This document shows positions 56,212-64,000 of a stretch of 64,000 nucleotides of DNA, in pieces (the stretch's first letter is position 1; the number at the start of each line of letters is the position of its first letter). The stretch covers positions 1,396,170 to 1,460,169 of the forward strand of contig CAXAMN010021362.1 of the NCBI GenBank assembly GCA_963970005.1, given 5' to 3'. The translations under genes and the position numbers were made by a program. The notes below the pieces were generated by a model. That model worked only from the letters and a program-made list of their open reading frames with translations. It did not search any database and was not told the origin of the DNA. This stretch comes from Durusdinium trenchii. Taxonomy: Eukaryota > Sar > Dinophyceae > Suessiales > Symbiodiniaceae.

Positions 56212-58909
56212 ATGGGTGAGGCACTTTGTCACAAGTGCCGAGCTGCGCCTGCCCTGTCAGGCGATTCGTGGTGCCTTGCGTGCACCGCGTGCGAATCAGT
56301 CTCGTGCGAGCTCAAGGCTCGCTGGGGCTCGCACGAACTGAGGAGGTTGGCGGCAGATCAGCTGGTGGACCAGAGCAAGTCGATAAAGACCTTGAGGATC
56401 TTGTCACTGCGGCTGAGGTTTGAGGGTGAAGACCGCAGTGGGGCACGTTCAGGCCCGTCCACATCAGCTGGTCAGGCATTGGGGGCGACAGGGAAGGCGA
56501 AACCGGCTCCCCCTCCAAAAGCGCCGCCAATCCTCAAGGAGGCCGCAAACAAGGACTTTGAGGAGGTCGTTGAGGAGAAGGAGGACGAAGTCTACGAAGA
56601 AGAGTCCGAGTACTCCTATCAGACATCAGAGGAGGAAGAAGTTGAGCCCAAGAAGGACGTTGTGAGGCATCCACCTTCGTCGACCAAATCCGAGCCCCCC
56701 CAAAGAAGGGCGCTGGAAGTGCAGAGGCTGCAGAGGTCAAGAAGGATAGGAAGAGGAAACATCGCGACGGTGAGAGGCGAGACAGACAGTCGACAGGGAA
56801 GAAGGAGCACAAGGAGAAGAAAGAGAGGACCAGGCGAAGAGGGAGACGTGGAGGAAGCAAGCATCAACAAGTCCATCGGCAACACAAAGACCCTACGATT
56901 CGAGTGCATCGCAAGAGGAGCGTGGAGCAGCCACAGAGTTTTAAGGAAAGGAAGGAGCCTCCTTACCCCCCGCCGGGGAAGGAATGGCGACGTTGAGAGC
57001 AGTATTTCCAGCATGGGGCGAAGGAGATTCTTTCGCCTTGGAGGGAGGACCAGATTGGCATATGTTGACCCCCGTTCGAGGGGACATTGCGTTGATAGCT
57101 CTCCGGGACACCGACCTTGCAGCAGGAGGAGACGAGGAGGTCGCGTTGTTGGTGATGAACAGGTTTGTGACGCCAGAGGGCGGCATGGGTTTGGAGGTCA
57201 AGTCCATCGGGGGTTCAACCCCAGAAGTGACCCGGCAGTTCTCAACATGGTTCAACCGCAAGCAGGGGGTGTTACATTTGTGCTCAAGCACCCCTTGCAC
57301 CTACACCGAGGACCACTTCCTTCACGCCGTTCGAGTCAGGTTCTTTACGAGAGGAGGATTCGAGGCGTCGTTTTATGGAGCTCCTCAGAAGAGGCAAGTG
57401 GCCAAGTGGCTAGGAGAAGGGGAGAAGGTTGTAGAGGACGCCGAGGCTGTCGAGAGCGAGGAGGCGGCAGAGAGGGAGCCGTCATCAGGAGATGCCGGTC
57501 GCAAGGAGAAAGGCAAGGGAGATGCCTCCACAAGGTCTTCAAGGCCAGGGGCTCGGCTTGGTGCGTTGAGACGCCCGAAGACTACAGCCAAGGGAACGCG
57601 ACCCGATCCTCCGCCTCCCGAGGAACCACCTTTGAAGAGGAGGAAGCATGGGATCGAACAAGAAGGCATCGAGGAGGACCTGACCTTGGAAAGCTCAGCA
57701 GGCATTGGAGGAGAGAAGGCAGACGACCTGCGAGAGAAGTTGGATGCTCTGAGAGAACGGTTGGGGGCCAAGCCACGGCGGCGTGTCAGCTTTTCAGAGG
57801 ATGCCAACGTGGAGGAAGAGTCAGGGGGAGCATTGCAGGATGGAGCCAAGCCTTCAAGCTCTGTTCCGGCGAGGCCGAGTCTATCGACGGGGACGAGTCT
57901 CAAGAGGACGAGAACGGAGCTAGGGGGTACAAGAGATTCTACTTTGAAGAGTGTCTCGGCCCAGCTGGCTCATCAAGCTCAAGTCGCCACAGGTCAGAAG
58001 GACGGTCGTTCGAGGGGAGGAGACGAGGAGTTGATGGAGTTGTTGAATCGAGCCATCTCCGAGCGCTCGAGCGCTGGAGGAGCGGCAGGAGGAAAAGCCC
58101 CATCGGACGGCGACGAGGGAAAGAAGAAGAAAAAGAAAAGAGGAAAGAAGAAGGAGAGAAAGAAGAAGGACAAAGGAAAGAAGCGGAAGCGCAAGCTCGT
58201 CAATGGAGTCATCGTCTCAACATCCAGTTCGGGAAGTTCCTCCAGCGAATCCAGCGGCAGCGACACCAACGAGTTCGAAGCGCCGCTTCGTCGCAGATCC
58301 AAAGCCAGCCCTGGCAGTGTCCTCAGGCTGCTGGTCCAGAAAGCCCAGACCGCCCTCGACCAGTCGGCATTGATAGAAGGAACAGCAGGAGGAGACGCCA
58401 TAGTTGGAGGAGTGAAGCTGGTGACATACTTCCAGCTGCAGATCAAGGCGACGTTCGGCCATGCTCGAGGACCCATGCGAGACTTGGCACTGATGGCCAC
58501 CACCCTCGACTTGTTGCGAGCCGGGCACATCGCCAGAGCGGCCGACGCCCTGGCCGGGCACTTCCTGGCGTGTCATCAGTCGCTTCACGATGGATCGTGG
58601 AGCCAGGCCCGATTCTTGGAGGTCGTGGACGATGCCGACCAAGCAGCCACCTCGGCATCGATATTGCTCGAGACTCGCCGCCATGCCAAGGCGACTATGA
58701 AGGTCGAAGCCCCGGAGTGGCTGCCGTGGAGAGGACGGCCGTGGCAAGGAGGCGAAGGCAGAGGAAAAGGGTGGTGGTCAAGCGACAAAGGCAAGGGAAA
58801 GAACAAGAAGGGCAAGAGCAAAGACAAAGAGAAGGGAGATCGGCACAAAGAAGGAAAGGGCAAGGCCGGTTGGAAGGACTTGCAGGACAAAGGAGAAAAG
58901 GAGAGTTGA
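56212..58909 (+). CDS. Gag-like protein of the retroelement (frame broken twice)
   Basis: ATG at 56212 starts MGEALCHKCRAAPALSGDSW then CLACTACES, a C-x2-C...C-x2-C zinc-binding module, followed by ELKARWG..ELRRLAADQLV and an acidic stretch. A lysine/arginine-rich region follows in frame 3 (about 56700-56970), then a long piece in frame 2 to TGA 58907-58909. That piece holds MATLRAVFPAWGEGDSFALE, a second basic region, and a helical core with the signature DLALMATTLDLLRAGHIARA and HFLACHQSLHDGSWSQARFL, ending in a GKGKG-type basic tail. This core is one I recall from highly repeated dinoflagellate ORFs. The two frame changes coincide with C runs at 56695-56701 and 56966-56971, each one C short. 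Role: capsid and nucleic-acid packaging of the element (inferred). Confidence 0.75.
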
Positions 58910-60837
58910 GAGAGGATGGAAAGAAGGGGGCGACAGTAAATCCCTCAGAGGATTTGGAGGGTTTGGCACCAGCTTTGAAGAGGAGAAGGTGCTTGGTGGA
59001 AGGTGAGGCCGCTCAGACTCGAGAGGTCGTTGCATGTGCAGAGGAGGAATCACCTGAGGCCAAGCAGAGGAGTTTTGCACGAGCAGAGGATGAATTCGTT
59101 TCTGGCCACGACATTGTTCGAGCAGTGGGCAGCCGGCTTACAGGCCTTTTGAGTGCTGGTTGCCTTTTGGCTTGGATGACGCAGCGAGCTGGAGGATCCA
59201 CCAAGGCCGGAGCCTGGTCGTGGATATCAAAGGTTGTTTTTGACAAAACATTGTCCGCAGCCAGTCGCGAGGGGCCCCGAAAGGCCGCCTCGTTCCCCGT
59301 GAGGCTAGGAGAGTTGAAAGGAGTGGTTGAGAAACTGAGGAGCATGAGCATTGAAGAAGTGTTGTGCCCCGACTTTCAAGAGGAGGCTGGAGAAGATTGT
59401 TGGTTGCTGTGTGCATTGACTGCCACAAACTTCCTGGCGGGCCATGGAGGCCCGCTGGAGGAGGGCAGATGGAGTGCCATAGAAAAGAGAGGAGTAGCGA
59501 CCACCAGAGAAGCCGTGAAGAGGCTGCTCAGAACTCAACCTGGACCTCTCGAGAGCTTTGAAAAAGTTGGCATTGATCTCGCTCGCGCTCGGGTCGGATA
59601 TGACGGGGAAGAACTGGGTAGTTGTGAACCTTTGACACTAGAACAGATTCTTCCTGCACTTCCTCCGGTCGAACACGGGGGCTCGATTCATCTCGAAGAT
59701 ATCGTTTCCAACGCCACCCGAAAACTCCTCATTGAGCCTGAGTTGTTGCTTCGCGATGATTTTTGCTTGCCCATGCCAAAAATTCCAGCAAACGTTCACT
59801 TCGGAAAGGGAGAACGTCTTCGTGTTTGTCAGGAATTAACACAGAGAAACATCTGCACTTGGATTAGGAGTGAGGAGGTCGCCGTTTTTAGGGGGGTGCG
59901 TGTCCTGAACGGTTTGTTTGGTGTAAAGAAGCCCTCCTGTCTCCCTAACGGGAAACCCATTTTGAGAGTCATCATGAATCTTAAACCTAGCAATGCAATT
60001 ATGAAGCAAGTCAAAGGTGCTGTGGGATCACTCCCCAGCATCGCGTGCTTTCAAGCTACAGTGCTTGATGACGGAGAAGAGCTGGTCATGGGACAATCGG
60101 ACATGTCAAGTGCATTTTACTTGTTCAGGTTGCCACGCAAGTGGCAGCCGTACCTGTGTTTCGATGTGCATTCCGATGGTGCAGAAATTGGACAGACACC
60201 AGGATGTTCATACACGCTGGCCTGTTCAGTGCTGCCAATGGGTTGGAACTCTAGCGTGTCGATCATGCAAGAAGTGTCGGAGCGCATTTTGTGGAATGCG
60301 GGGTTCAGCGAGCAGTCACAGATCCGTCGAGGCTTTGCGATGCCGGATATCCTCACTCGTTGTGCACGACAGGCCATTGCTGAGGATAAGGCGTTTTGGC
60401 AGGTCTATCTTGATAATTTTATGGGGGGGACAAAAGAGAGTTTCTGGGGAGGATCCGGAAGCTTGCCGGGTTCAACATAATAAGGCAGAGTCCGCTTGGC
60501 AGAGGGTTGGCATTGTCTCTTCACAAAAGAAAAAGGTTGAATGTGCTGTTGAGATTGAGGAGCTAGGGGCCCTCATCCATGGTCAAGAGGGCTACTTAGG
60601 GGGTTCGAGCAAAAGATTTTGCAAACTGGTTCAAGCCACCTGTTGGGTCCTTTCTCAGAAGGTTCTGGATAAGAAACAAACACAAGTGATTGCCGGACGA
60701 TGGGTGCATGTGTTGCAATTCAGACGACCGGGAATGAGTTTCTTGGACAAAGTCTGGAGCTTCATTAGTGCTAAGCACGGAGGGGGTGATCGTTCGCTTC
60801 AGGTTAAGAGAGAATTGTTTATGGTGATGTTGGCTAT
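58910..60837 (+). CDS. Reverse transcriptase domain of the pol polyprotein
   Basis: The reading is in frame 1 from the end of gag without a new ATG, so Gag-Pol is probably made by frameshifting, or another indel is present. RT blocks: LNGLFGVKKPSCLPNGKPIL and VIMNLKPSN (fingers), GQSDMSSAFYLFRLP with catalytic Asp at 60100 (motif A), LPMGWNSSVSIMQEVS (motif B) and WQVYLDNFMGG at about 60400-60429 (motif C). Motif C is YLDN where YxDD is usual; Asn replaces the second Asp. After a G7 run (60423-60429) the frame moves to frame 2 and continues through thumb-like sequence (SSQKKKVECAVEIEELGALI) to LFMVMLAIP. The enzyme copies element RNA into DNA. Confidence 0.82.
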
Positions 60838-61010
60838 CCCCCCTTTTGCACACTTCATTAGGTGCCGGCATTGACACGTCGTTCTGGTGCAGTGACGCTT
60901 CAGAATCGGGAGGAGCAATTGCGGCAGCAGAATCATTGTCGAATCAGGGGAAAGACTTTCTTATGTCGGCCAGACTTTCAAGCCGAACCCTCGGGACCGC
61001 TCCCATCCTG
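60838..61010 (+). CDS. RNase H, first part (catalytic Asp, SDASESGGA)
   Basis: After a C6 run (60838-60843) the frame becomes frame 3 and reads LLHTSLGAGIDTSFWCSDAS then ESGGAIAAAESLSNQGKDF. 'SDASE.GGA' is the first strand of retroelement RNase H, with the catalytic Asp at 60894. In ordinary DIRS-like elements the next strand and the catalytic Glu (HIN.LEL) follow within about 50 residues. Here the protein runs instead into methyltransferase motif I at 61011. Confidence 0.75.
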
Positions 61011-62004
61011 GTGATTGGACTCTTTTCGGGTATCGGAGGAACCTTTAGGATCTACGACGTGTTGGACATCATCCCCAGAGCCTCAATCGCCGTGGATGTT
61101 TTCAAACCTGCCAATAGGATAGTTAGCCGAAGGTGGCCAGGTGTTAGGATCCTGCGAGACGTTCGGGACATCACCAGAGAGGTTGCTCAAGAGTGGGCCG
61201 TGGATTTTCATACGGTGTCGGAGGTGCATCTTTGGGGAGGTTTTCCCTGTAGAGATCTCAGCTCAGCTAAAGCAGGCCGCACAAATCTTGAAGGACGTGA
61301 CAGTGGGTTGTTCTTTGAATATATTAGGATTTGGCAGTTGCTCACAGAGGAGTTCGGTGACATCCCAATCAAAACAGCAGCAGAAAATGTGGCATCAATG
61401 GATGAATCCGCATCGGAAGAGATATCAAGTTGGATGGGCGTACGTCCATATCACCTGGACAGTTTGGATGCAGTGCCAATGAGGCGCCCCCGACTGTGTT
61501 GGACGTCGGAATCAGTGGAAGACTGTCTGGACGGACTTCAATGCATTGAAGAACGACGTTGGTGTCGCATCACAGCAAAGGCGCCCTATCCCCTCTTGAG
61601 CCAGTGGTTAGAAGAGGGGTCCGAATGGCCAGGAGAGATAGCAGCACAAGGGTTTCCCACGTGTATGCGCGCAGTCTTCAAAGAGGTCCCCCCCAAAGTT
61701 TCCAGCAGGGCTCAATAGAGCTGACAAGGATTGTCAGGACAGATGGGCTGCCTCTGGGTACATATACCCCCCCTTACCAGTTTCGTGAAGAGTTCCTAAT
61801 TTGGCGAAAGGGCAGGTGGCGTCTAATAAATAGTGAAGAGCGAGGCCTACTCATGGGCTACGGGTTTGGTCATTGTGAGCTTGCCTGGTCTGCCAGTCAG
61901 ATCAAACAAAATCGTCGCAAGTTTGAACTCGAGAAGTGTTCATGGGTAGGAGACGCCTTCAGCATCTACTCCTTCGTTGTTGTTGGGGCGGCCCTCTGTC
62001 AGAA
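61011..62004 (+). CDS. C5-cytosine DNA methyltransferase domain embedded in pol
   Basis: Motifs in order: I VIGLFSGIGG (SAM binding, from 61011), IV GGFPCRDLSSAKAGR with the catalytic Cys of the PC pair (about 61236-61280), VI AAENVAS (about 61378-61398), VIII MRRPRLCW (about 61478-61501), IX-X region EEFLIWRKGRWRLINSEE.. LLMGYGFGH, and X VGDAFSIYSFVVV (about 61948-61986). It would transfer methyl groups from S-adenosylmethionine to carbon 5 of cytosine. About 330 residues, close to compact bacterial enzymes, with a short target-recognition region. Two frame changes fall on C7 runs (61688-61694 and 61767-61773); each is consistent with one extra C. All key residues are otherwise present. A likely role is to methylate newly made element DNA (inference). 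Confidence 0.87.
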
Positions 62005-62253
62005 ATACCTTCCTCGAATCCACTATCAGCACCTGGCCAACCGATTGGGACTAGCCCCAGGTTTCCGAGCGTCCCTTCAATTACAAGCCCCGCTAGCCCG
62101 CAAGCTACAGTACGGATGTCAGAACCTTGTTGATGCCGCTCAAGACCTCACGGTTCAAGAGTTGAACAGATTCTTTCTGGGGCGTGCAAACTTCACAGGT
62201 AGTGACGTGAGAGTTGTAAGTGGCGACATTGTCAATCCGAGAGCCTTCCCTAG
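62005..62253 (+). CDS. Linker region of pol between methyltransferase and RNase H remainder
   Basis: Frame 2 continues after the methyltransferase with QKYLPRIHYQHLANRLGLAP, then a region ending TVQELNRFFLGRANFTG and RAFPRLP. I recognise no domain. The frame must change to frame 1 between about 62250 and 62262 (one base missing) to reach WWSWSNFVKVRWKRSQHIN. Confidence 0.6.
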
Positions 62254-62574
62254 GCTGCCGCATGGTGGTCTTGGTCAAACTTTGTGAAGGTTCGTTGGAA
62301 GCGTTCGCAACACATCAACCTTTTGGAGCTTAAAACTATCCTTCTTACAATCCAGCGGGGTATTGAGCGCCAGAAATGGGGAAACCTTCGGGTCTTTCAT
62401 GCCACGGACAGCTATGTCTCCATGAGCATTGTCAGTAAGGGGAGGACATCTAGTCAGATGTTGAACCGGTTGCTTCGCATCTTGAACGCCATGTTGCTCT
62501 TTCATGGAATTCATCTGTTGGTCACCCATGTTGAGAGTACAGAGAACCCTACTGACGCTGCCAGCAGGAGTTGA
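62254..62574 (+). CDS. RNase H, second part (Glu, Asp, Asp residues)
   Basis: Frame 1 gives WSWSNFVKVRWKRSQHINLL then ELKTILLTIQRG, with catalytic Glu at 62326, then FHATDSYVSMSIVSKGRTSS with Asp at 62407, then HVESTENPTDAASRS with the last Asp at 62554, and TGA at 62572. These are the three remaining acidic residues of the RNase H D-E-D-D set in their normal order and spacing; the first Asp lies 1.43 kb upstream, before the methyltransferase. RNase H removes RNA from the RNA-DNA hybrid during reverse transcription. Confidence 0.8.
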   Translation, partial: AAAWWSWSNFVKVRWKRSQHINLLELKTILLTIQRGIERQKWGNLRVFHATDSYVSMSIVSKGRTSSQMLNRLLRILNAMLLFHGIHLLVTHVESTENPTDAASRS

Positions 62575-62578
62575 ATAG

Positions 62579-63565
62579 AGGTATGGGAAAGTTCCATCCC
62601 GGTTGATTCACAAATCCACTCGCAAAGAGCGCAAACAAGCTCGAAAAGGACTTGATTTGGCAGAAGCCAGTGTCACAGAAAAGACTCGAGCCGGGTACCA
62701 GGCTGGACTTCGAAAGCTACTGCCTTTTCTCAGCGATGTCGAAAGTCCCAGTGACCTTGATACGGCAGTAGCCGAATGGGTGCAACTTGTGTGGGAGGAT
62801 GGTGAATCCTTGTACGTGGTTAGCAATGCCCTTTGCGGTTTGCACTTTTATGAACCTCTTACCAAGCGTTGCATCCCTTCAGCCTGGCGTTTGTTTGCGA
62901 CCTGGCGTAAGCTTGAATGGCCGGCGAGAGCGCCGCCACTCACTTGTGGGATTGTCTACAGCTTGTCCCACTATGCTCTCTGCCATCAAGACCTGTTTTT
63001 CGCTGCGCTCCTGTGCGTGGGATTCTTTGGACTCCTCAGGACTGGAGAGATGTTGGCATTGCGAGGCTCTGATGTGCTGATTAATGATACTCAACTGATC
63101 CTGTCCCTAAAGGGCACTAAGAGTGGCAAGCGGAATTCGGCAGATGAGACTATATGCATTGAAGATGTTTTCACCCACATGGTTGTTCAGGCTGCTGTTG
63201 ATGTGTTGCAGAGCCGCCACGCTTTACAGCATAAGTTCTGGGAATACTCCGGACAGGCCTTCAGGAATCACTTCGATGTCTACCTGCGACGGTTTCAATT
63301 GGACACGCTCCATTTTAGACCGTATTCCCTCAGACGAGGGGGTGCAACGCACCTCTTCCAGACTACAGGAAGTATGGAAGTGGCATTGGTCAAAGGACGT
63401 TGGTCCTCGAATAAGGTGGCTCGAGTATACATTGCTGACGGCTTGAGTAAGCTTCCAGGACTGTTGATGAATCCTGCCACTCGCAGTTTGCTTGAGTTTT
63501 GGGATCCCCGCCGTGACCACAGCGGAAAGGGGGTCCGTGGAAGGCGCGCTGGAAAGCGCGGGTGA
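62579..63565 (+). CDS. Tyrosine recombinase (integrase) of the retroelement
   Basis: Frame 2, open from 62579 to TGA 63563-63565, about 320 codons counted from TTG 62603; there is no in-frame ATG at the start, so it is probably the end of the polyprotein. Numbering from 62603: core-binding helices at 20-110; Arg146 in LLRTGEMLALRGSDV; Lys170/173 in LKGTKSGK; Tyr241-x-x-Arg244 in RPYSLRRGGATHLF, where His is usual at 241; Trp267 in KGRWSSN; and the nucleophile Tyr276 in VARVYIADG. This is the phage-integrase (Y-recombinase) catalytic set R-K-(H/Y)xxR-(H/W)-Y. It would insert the circular element DNA without target duplication. Confidence 0.85.
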   Translation, partial: RYGKVPSRLIHKSTRKERKQARKGLDLAEASVTEKTRAGYQAGLRKLLPFLSDVESPSDLDTAVAEWVQLVWEDGESLYVVSNALCGLHFYEPLTKRCIPSAWRLFATWRKLEWPARAPPLTCGIVYSLSHYALCHQDLFFAALLCVGFFGLLRTGEMLALRGSDVLINDTQLILSLKGTKSGKRNSADETICIEDVFTHMVVQAAVDVLQSRHALQHKFWEYSGQAFRNHFDVYLRRFQLDTLHFRPYSLRRGGATHLFQTTGSMEVALVKGRWSSNKVARVYIADGLSKLPGLLMNPATRSLLEFWDPRRDHSGKGVRGRRAGKRG

Positions 63566-64000
63566 TCTGTGATCACCGTTGTGTTCTTGTTGAACCTGGC
63601 TGCATGGCCAGAAAACCTTGTTGGATTNNNNNNNNNNCTCAATGAGCGCCTTCACTGGCTGCGGTTAAAACAAGCATGAGCCCTATGGTTTGTACCACGT
63701 TTTACCACGCTCCAGTCTACCGTGGTTTCGTGACGGGCCGTCAGCAGGAAGTCTAAGCCGGAATTGGCCCAGAACAAAAGCAACAACTGCTCATTGGCAT
63801 GTATTTTTTAACGTTTTTAAGGAATACCATAGGCTATTTAGCTGTTGGTAGATTTTGTTACGACGTTTCCCACTTTTGTTTTGGTTTCCTTTTTTTCGTA
63901 GATGTTTGTTCCAAAAGTTTGGGTGGCTGGACAGCTTCTTTGGACCGTCCAATCACCATGTGGCGATGACTGGCAGACGTGCCCAGACGCGCCCAGGTCT
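63566..64000. other. 3' flank of the retroelement
   Basis: Non-coding. It contains a 10-N gap at 63628-63637 and a small inverted pair (TACCACG/CGTGGT, about 63695-63727). No terminal repeat or poly-A tract was recognised. Confidence 0.5.
63628..63637. other. Assembly gap (10 N)
   Basis: Ten undetermined bases 63 bp after the recombinase stop, where an element terminus may lie. Confidence 0.99.

Larger units (their letters stand above)
56170..63565 (+). mobile_element. DIRS-like tyrosine-recombinase retroelement carrying a C5-cytosine methyltransferase
   Basis: In order on the plus strand: Gag (56212-58909), reverse transcriptase (58910 on), first part of RNase H (around 60894), C5-cytosine DNA methyltransferase (61011-62004), second part of RNase H (62254-62574) and a tyrosine recombinase (62579-63565). 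RT plus RNase H plus tyrosine recombinase is the DIRS/YR-retrotransposon arrangement; these elements insert through a circular double-stranded DNA made by reverse transcription. Terminal repeats were not recognised, so the outer limits are those of the coding region. Retrotransposons with built-in cytosine methyltransferases have been reported from Symbiodinium (de Mendoza and colleagues, 2018, from memory); whether this is the same lineage needs comparison. Frame changes at homopolymers break the coding sequence. Confidence 0.88.

Noticed and set aside
56700-58906. A 4.3-kb open frame (56170-60480) reading through the whole gag region in frame 1
   Set aside because: Between 56700 and 58900 it yields an Arg/Gly-rich sequence without motifs, while frame 2 encodes the recognisable Gag core. 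The openness comes from purine-rich, stop-poor composition. Only its first 530 bases and the part after 58910 are taken as real.
56695-61773. Programmed ribosomal frameshifting to explain the frame changes in the retroelement
   Set aside because: Six shifts in both directions at plain C or G runs would be unprecedented in one mRNA; slippage or sequencing error is simpler.
1-64000. Dinoflagellate spliced-leader relic (TTTTGGCTCAAG)
   Set aside because: Looked for near the ankyrin gene and the retroelement start; only partial chance matches such as TTTTGGCCATG at 44700 were seen.

Overview
The window looks like nuclear DNA of a dinoflagellate, most likely a Symbiodiniaceae-type alga. Four things point there: coding islands of only 30-100 bp separated by introns of about 1 kb; introns that seem to start with GT, GC or GA and end in AG followed by G; all supported coding sequence on one strand; and a retroelement whose Gag resembles a protein I recall as abundant in dinoflagellate genomes. 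None of this was checked by database search. Exon calls rest on GC-rich third codon positions, AG/G acceptors, plausible donors and conserved motifs.

Layout. 1-96: last part of a RING-finger protein. About 0.9-19.2 kb: at least eleven, probably fifteen, exons of an Upf1-like superfamily 1 helicase, running in order from the region after motif Ia through the motif II region, motif III, the SLFERL/QYRMTP block, motif V and motif VI (NVALTRAR). The motif I (GPPGTGKT) exon was not found. 20.9-39.2 kb: exons of one or more proteins carrying two intron-split copies of a small domain (PELN...GRWEV...KPENL), with a single-exon ankyrin-repeat gene nested in an intron at 22 kb. 40.1-43.2 kb: EF-hand-like exons. 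44.4-50.2 kb: exons of a protein with HAVNEAVI, ALMLSPEGL, THSWKEGVYEF and VVVPN blocks. 53.5 kb: one more isolated exon.

56.2-63.6 kb holds the standout feature: a retroelement with Gag, reverse transcriptase, RNase H, a bacterial-type C5-cytosine DNA methyltransferase and a tyrosine recombinase (DIRS-like order). The methyltransferase sits inside RNase H, between its first and second catalytic acidic residues. The polyprotein is broken by frame changes, six of which fall exactly on C or G homopolymer runs, so the copy is either decayed by slippage or damaged by assembly error.

Non-coding DNA carries a dispersed CTAGTAGTAACAAG-type repeat in both orientations, several foldback (hairpin) elements including a perfect 26-bp one, TA/CT/GA microsatellites, and a pyrimidine tract of about 370 bp that ends in a splice acceptor. 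Two 10-N assembly gaps are present. Joining exons into genes is inference. What is seen directly are motifs, reading frames and candidate splice sites.
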